Source: Euryarchaeota archaeon UBA229 (lineage in GTDB: Archaea > Thermoplasmatota > Poseidoniia > Poseidoniales > Poseidoniaceae). From it: a stretch of 35,895 nt of DNA. The stretch covers positions 1-35,895 of the forward strand of contig DAUW01000120.1 in NCBI GenBank assembly GCA_002505355.1. The letters run 5' to 3'. The position numbers and the translations under genes were made by a program. Below are positions 32,228-35,895 of the stretch, piece by piece. Each line of letters begins with the position of its first letter. Within the stretch, counting starts at the first letter, position 1. The notes beneath the pieces are model-generated. The model was not told the origin of the DNA, did no database searches, and saw only the letters and a program-made list of their open reading frames with translations.

Positions 32228-32629
32228 TTGGATGAAGAAACCGTTGAATTTAATGTTGCGCATAACAGAAAGTACTCCACAGACCATCTGTGGTATCAAG
32301 AAAAAGATGAAAGATTGATGATCGGTGTTAGCGAGTTTTTGAAACTTGAAATAGGTGACGTTTTGAGAGTTATCTTGCCGCAAGCCGAGACCGAAGTTGA
32401 CGAAGGTGACGGCATGTTTTCAATTTGGACTGCGGAAGAAAAAAAGCCATTCCCCGCGCCGTTCTCGGGACTTATCGCCGAGGTAAACGGCGAGGTTGAG
32501 ATAAATCCTGACCTAGCCAATGATTCGGCTTATGACCTTGGTTGGATTATTATTTTAGAGCCACATGATTTAGATTTGGAATTACTATTAGATCCTGACG
32601 AATATGTTGAATTTTTGGCTGAACTCTGA
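32228..32629 (+). CDS. GcvH-like protein lacking the lipoyl lysine
   Basis: A 133-residue protein like the glycine cleavage H protein: YSTDHLWYQ (about 16-24), then IGVSEFLKLEIGDVLRVILPQ and PFSGLIAEVN (78-87), and PYDLGWI-type SAYDLGWIIIL. The lipoyl-lysine site, normally ESVKA eight residues before the Pro-x-Ser-Gly, reads WTAEEKKPFPAPFSG; the lipoyl position is E70, not Lys, and Lys is at 72/73. So it may not carry lipoate as H protein does. Start is TTG 32228, fixed by a strong GGAGG (32216-32220) seven bases upstream. Its TGA overlaps the ATG of hpt by one base. No gcvP or gcvT genes are nearby. Confidence 0.72.
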   Translation: MDEETVEFNVAHNRKYSTDHLWYQEKDERLMIGVSEFLKLEIGDVLRVILPQAETEVDEGDGMFSIWTAEEKKPFPAPFSGLIAEVNGEVEINPDLANDSAYDLGWIIILEPHDLDLELLLDPDEYVEFLAEL

Positions 32630-33216
32630 TGGTGAGGATGACCATCATGGAGCAAATTGAGGTCATCAAGCAGAGCCTAAGCAATGCGCCAATAATCTTG
32701 AAAGGACAATATCCATACTTTATTCACCCAATTACCGACGGTGTTCCAAGATTGAATCCAAAAGTATTGGAAGCAATAATAGATTTGGCAGTGCCGCTAG
32801 TCAATTGGGAAAACATTGACATCATTTTAGGCATCGAAGCTATGGGTTTACCTCTTACTGCTCCACTATCTATTCGGACAGGAGTCCCAATGGTGATTGC
32901 TAGGAAACGTAAATATGGTCTCGAGGGCGAAGTGGAGGTGAATCAGGAAACGGGTTACTCGAAAGGTAGTATCTTCCTCAATGATATCAAAGCAGGAGAG
33001 CGGATTGTAATAATCGATGATGTCCTGTCAACAGGTGGAACTATCAAATCAGTAATTGAGGGCATAAGACAAGCAAGAGCTAGTTTAGAAAATGTCATTG
33101 TGGTGGTTGAGAAAGGCGACGGTATGCAACAACTAAAGCGTAGTTATCCTGATATTTCATTTGACTCCATTATTAAATTAGAGATGGAAGGCGAGAAAAT
33201 CGTATTATTAGATTAG
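32629..33216 (+). CDS. hpt: Archaeal hypoxanthine/purine phosphoribosyltransferase
   Basis: A purine salvage enzyme of 195 residues that transfers PRPP to hypoxanthine, guanine or adenine. The PRPP-binding motif IVIIDDVLSTGGT lies at 126-138. The N-terminal APIILKGQYPYFIHPITDGVP block is typical of the archaeal Hpt branch. Specificity among purines is not decided by what I can see. ATG 32629 overlaps the stop of the GcvH-like gene (TGATG); ATGs at 32638 and 32647 are later options. It is 10 bases upstream of dph2, in one operon. Confidence 0.88.
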   Translation: MVRMTIMEQIEVIKQSLSNAPIILKGQYPYFIHPITDGVPRLNPKVLEAIIDLAVPLVNWENIDIILGIEAMGLPLTAPLSIRTGVPMVIARKRKYGLEGEVEVNQETGYSKGSIFLNDIKAGERIVIIDDVLSTGGTIKSVIEGIRQARASLENVIVVVEKGDGMQQLKRSYPDISFDSIIKLEMEGEKIVLLD

Positions 33217-33226
33217 AGGTATTTGT

Positions 33227-34336
33227 ATGGACTTGGATAGACATGATTTTCAACTTGATGACTTAGTTGAAAAAATTAAGCAAAATGACAACCGATTGAT
33301 TGCGCTACAAGTCCCCGAGGGCTTGAAAATGCAAGCGCTTGAAATGATGGATGAGATAGAAACTGAGACGAGTGCGAAAGTAGTTTTGGCTGCCGATCCG
33401 TGTTATGGTGCATGCGATCTAGTGCATGATAAAATGAAGATGATGGGCGTTGAATTAGTTGCGCACATGGGACATTCCCAGATGAATATAGATTCTGGCA
33501 TGCCAACTGAATTTATCGATGTTAGATATGATGGTGACCCAGAACTCAATCCGGTACTACCATTTTTGAATAAGCATCTAGCTTTGGCTAGGGAGAGAAT
33601 GGCTAATCAACAAACAACCGAAGACCTAACAGAGAGTGAAGCACAAGAGAGATTCATGGATGCAGTTGGTAGAATGGCACCACTAACCAATACCAAACTT
33701 GGTTTAGTTGGCTCAATCCAACACCTTCACTTATTGCCTGAATTCCACGACCGCTTAGAAAAGGCCGGATTCGATGTAACTATTCCTATCGGAGGCGCAA
33801 GGTTGTCATTCCCCGGACAAGTGCTGGGCTGTAATTATTCAGGTGATGACCCAAGCATAGGTCACTATCTCTTTTTGGGTTCAGGGGATTTTCATCCGAT
33901 TGGACTAGTCCTTCATACAGGAAAACCATTGGCAATGTTAGATCCTTATTCCGGTGCCGCCGAGGAGATGTCGTTTGAGCGAATTGAAAGGATATTACGA
34001 CAGCGGTTTGGCTTGATTATGTCTAGTCAAGATTGCCAATCTTTTGGCATATTAATTGGTGAAAAACCTGGTCAAATGAGGCGAACACTAGCTCTGCGAA
34101 TGAAGCGGATGCTCGAAAAGCACGGCAAAAAAGGCTACCTTTTAGCGCTTGAGCACATCGGACCAGAGTTAATTGACTTCTATCCTGTAGATGCATTTGT
34201 CAACACTGCTTGTCCGAGGATTGCAATCGATGATGCCGTTAGGTATCGCAAACCACTGATTACTCCGTTTGAATTAGAGGTGGCCCTCGGTGAAAAGCAG
34301 TGGGAAACTGGGTATATGTTTGATGAGATTCCATAA
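33227..34336 (+). CDS. dph2: Diphthamide biosynthesis enzyme Dph2 (archaeal)
   Basis: This 4Fe-4S enzyme starts modification of the elongation factor 2 His to diphthamide using a noncanonical radical SAM reaction. The 369-residue protein shows the three cluster cysteines: C59 (DPCYGACD), C202 (LGCNYSG) and C329 (NTACPRIAIDD). C59 equals the position in Pyrococcus Dph2, while the other two are shifted by about 40, because a polar, Glu/Gln-rich insert lies near residues 118-152. It is preceded by a GAGGT ribosome site and lies 10 bases after hpt. Confidence 0.93.
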   Translation: MDLDRHDFQLDDLVEKIKQNDNRLIALQVPEGLKMQALEMMDEIETETSAKVVLAADPCYGACDLVHDKMKMMGVELVAHMGHSQMNIDSGMPTEFIDVRYDGDPELNPVLPFLNKHLALARERMANQQTTEDLTESEAQERFMDAVGRMAPLTNTKLGLVGSIQHLHLLPEFHDRLEKAGFDVTIPIGGARLSFPGQVLGCNYSGDDPSIGHYLFLGSGDFHPIGLVLHTGKPLAMLDPYSGAAEEMSFERIERILRQRFGLIMSSQDCQSFGILIGEKPGQMRRTLALRMKRMLEKHGKKGYLLALEHIGPELIDFYPVDAFVNTACPRIAIDDAVRYRKPLITPFELEVALGEKQWETGYMFDEIP

Positions 34337-34410
34337 GCTGCGTTAATCTGCTAATATCCAAGATTTCAAAGCGTATATTCAATAACGGTTGGCTTAAGCC
34401 TTCAGATGTT

Positions 34411-35607
34411 ATGAGTAGCTACCTAGACCGAATTGGTGCGGGTTATGTCATTGATAACCCCGAGCCGTTAGACTTTGACTATGTGCCGAAAGAACTGGTC
34501 TGTCGCCAGATATATCAAAACCAATTAGCCGCAAGATTCTCATCTATAGATAAACCTGAGTCTAGTTGCCGTGCTGTTATAACCGGACCGGTTGGCAGTG
34601 GCAAGACAGTTTTGGTCAAGACATTCTGTCGAGATTTACAACGGCATTTAGTAAATCGTAGAACTATTATCGTAGCACACGTCAACTGCCGGAACGCCTC
34701 AACTAGTACCCGAGTAGTACAGCGTATATTACACGCCATAGATCCCGGTCATCCAGACCGAGGTTTGTCAATTGGCGAGTTACTGCTTAGCCTTCGTAAA
34801 CTAACGAGGAGAAATTCCTCGCACTTAATCGTCATACTGGATGAGGTAGATCACATGCTTAGAAAGTCTGGTGATGACATACTGTATCAATTACTAAGAA
34901 TTGATGAAGACCAAGAGGGCAAAGGTACACTTTCTCTCATCTTGATAAGCCAAGAACAAATCCTCGATGTGTTAGAAACTGCGGTTATCTCAAGGATGGG
35001 TAAAACGAATTTGATAAAAATACCCTCATACAATGAGGATGAATTGCATAGTATCGCCTTGCAAAGAGCAGAATTAGCCTTGGTTAAGGGATCTTACACT
35101 GAAGAAATTATTCGGCTCATCGCACAAAAATCCGCCCCTATTGGAGATGCTAGATTAGCCATCGAATTGTTAAAGGCCGCTGCAGAAGCGTGTGAAATAA
35201 GACAAGACGATCATACTGAGCGGGAGATAAGTGTCGATGATGTTCATGCTAAAGACGAAATTCTCGCAGTTGACATGGTTTCTGAAATTGACGCTATAGA
35301 TGGTCTAAGACCGCACGCTATGTTAGTACTGCTGGCTATATGTCGCAGGCTGAAAAAAGATAGTTCAATGACTACTGGCGATGTAGAGAGTCTTTACGCT
35401 GTTGTATGTGAAGAATACGAGGAGAACATGAAAAGTCATACAACGTTATGGAAATACTTGAAAGAACTAGAAAATCGGCAACTGATCAAAACTAGAATCT
35501 CGACGGTCACTGGCGGACGTGGTAGAACCACTCACCTAAGCATGCCACATTTCTTACCCAGCGACATCGCTAGCAGACTTGAAATGCTCATTAAAAAGCG
35601 ATTGTAA
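34411..35607 (+). CDS. cdc6: Orc1/Cdc6 replication initiator
   Basis: A 398-residue AAA+ initiator protein that binds replication origins and loads MCM. Walker A is GPVGSGKT (59-66), Walker B ILDEVDH (142-148), sensor 1 lies near LILISQE, and sensor 2 near GDARLAIELL. The C-terminal about 100 residues form the winged helix that reads DNA (TLWKYLKELENRQLIKT). Archaeal cdc6 genes often lie beside origins, but I found no origin recognition repeats on either side of this gene. The 74 bases upstream hold TATATTCAATAA at about 34373-34384, possibly its promoter. Confidence 0.93.
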   Translation: MSSYLDRIGAGYVIDNPEPLDFDYVPKELVCRQIYQNQLAARFSSIDKPESSCRAVITGPVGSGKTVLVKTFCRDLQRHLVNRRTIIVAHVNCRNASTSTRVVQRILHAIDPGHPDRGLSIGELLLSLRKLTRRNSSHLIVILDEVDHMLRKSGDDILYQLLRIDEDQEGKGTLSLILISQEQILDVLETAVISRMGKTNLIKIPSYNEDELHSIALQRAELALVKGSYTEEIIRLIAQKSAPIGDARLAIELLKAAAEACEIRQDDHTEREISVDDVHAKDEILAVDMVSEIDAIDGLRPHAMLVLLAICRRLKKDSSMTTGDVESLYAVVCEEYEENMKSHTTLWKYLKELENRQLIKTRISTVTGGRGRTTHLSMPHFLPSDIASRLEMLIKKRL

Positions 35608-35640
35608 GCAACCAAGCCAGTTGTTGGTTCATGCGGTGAG

Positions 35641-35648
35641 CATAAATA
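35641..35648 (+). promoter_or_regulatory. Putative TATA box of the S6e gene
   Basis: CATAAATA lies 38 bases before the ATG at 35687, in the gap after cdc6. The spacing fits an archaeal promoter with a leader near 15-20 bases. The inverted pair ACAGGT/ACCTGT (35648-35653 and 35666-35671) lies just after it, near the expected transcription start. Confidence 0.5.
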
Positions 35649-35686
35649 CAGGTCACTGTTGGCCAACCTGTCTTAGAGGCGTAATT

Positions 35687-35895
35687 ATGGCTACTGGTTC
35701 ACAAGGAGAGTTTGTTGCTGTCGTAAATGACACCGACCCAAAAAGCAATGGTAGAGGATACTCATTGAAGATTACAGGTAACAACTACTCACAAATTTTA
35801 GGCAAGAAAATCGGCGACGTAGTCGATGGTATATTCGTAGGAGAGGGTGACAAAACCCTATCTGGCTACAAGCTGCAAATCACCGGTGGTGCAGA
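35687..35895 (+). CDS. rps6e: Ribosomal protein S6e (start only)
   Basis: The first 69 codons of a protein whose sequence (MATGSQGEFVAVVNDTD, later ILGKKIGDVVDG and GYKLQITGGA) matches archaeal/eukaryotic small-subunit protein S6e, ending at the window edge in the conserved ITGG region. It is too short to be listed by a usual open reading frame cut-off in this window. The ATG is supported by the family N terminus and by the promoter in front. Confidence 0.85.
   Translation, partial: MATGSQGEFVAVVNDTDPKSNGRGYSLKITGNNYSQILGKKIGDVVDGIFVGEGDKTLSGYKLQITGGA

Noticed and set aside
34337..34410. Replication origin next to cdc6
   Set aside because: Archaeal cdc6 genes often sit at origins, but neither the gap before nor that after the gene shows ORB-like repeats or a clear AT-rich unwinding tract.
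35648..35671. ACAGGT/ACCTGT inverted repeat as an S6e operator
   Set aside because: Six-base arms at a 12-base spacing are expected by chance often; position near the start of transcription is the only support.

Overview
The window looks like a piece of a marine planktonic euryarchaeon, most likely Marine Group II (Poseidoniales) or a close relative. The archaeal side is shown by Orc1/Cdc6, Hel308, the archaeal type of Dph2, ribosomal protein S6e, an HTH_10 (Bat-type) regulator and archaeal Hpt. The bacterial-like side is shown by a gyrAB pair, an acyl-CoA dehydrogenase and a class II CCA-adding-type nucleotidyltransferase. DNA is AT-rich. Genes are packed tightly, with 28 called protein genes (27 complete, one cut by the window end) and no gene-free stretch above 300 bases; the longest is 284 bases, between gyrB and the 3-dehydroquinate dehydratase gene. 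I see no rRNA, tRNA, IS element or CRISPR array. The taxonomic call is inferred from gene content only.

Layout. 1-6.97 kb: Hel308 helicase (-), a TerB-like membrane protein (+), a hotdog thioesterase/SprT-like metalloprotease pair (-), an AstE/AspA-type M14 hydrolase (+) and a LeuA-like HMGL-family enzyme (-). 7.0-11.7 kb: gyrB-gyrA operon (-), coupled by an 11-base overlap; GyrA carries an extra EF-hand-like calcium loop at its C terminus. 12.0-12.8 kb: type I 3-dehydroquinate dehydratase (+). 12.8-19.5 kb: three exported, C-terminally anchored proteins, one a 1403-residue PKD-repeat protein with an HExxH protease head and one an M28 peptidase/glutaminyl cyclase-like enzyme. 19.5-22.5 kb: a membrane protein and a thymidylate kinase with a large unrecognised C-terminal half, then a DUF2085-like membrane protein (-). 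22.5-28.0 kb: a + strand run of membrane protein, HTH_10 regulator, PCMT-like methyltransferase, HEAT-repeat protein and M61 peptidase; the last three are translationally coupled. 28.0-30.9 kb: a short SerK/ParB-like protein (-), the class II CCA-type enzyme (+) and a cytosolic EF-hand protein (+). 30.9-35.9 kb: acyl-CoA dehydrogenase (-), then GcvH-like protein, Hpt, Dph2, Orc1/Cdc6 and the start of S6e (+).

The gene set fits a protein- and lipid-degrading heterotroph: surface proteases (PKD protease, M28), a cytosolic M61 peptidase and acyl-CoA dehydrogenase, beside replication and topology genes (Orc1/Cdc6, Hel308, gyrase, thymidylate kinase).

The points most worth a second look are the EF-hand fused to GyrA, the thymidylate kinase fusion, the class II CCA-type enzyme in an archaeon, a GcvH-like protein without the lipoyl lysine, the coupled PCMT-HEAT-M61 unit, and the fact that all six convergent gene pairs meet with between 8 bases of overlap and 2 bases of gap.
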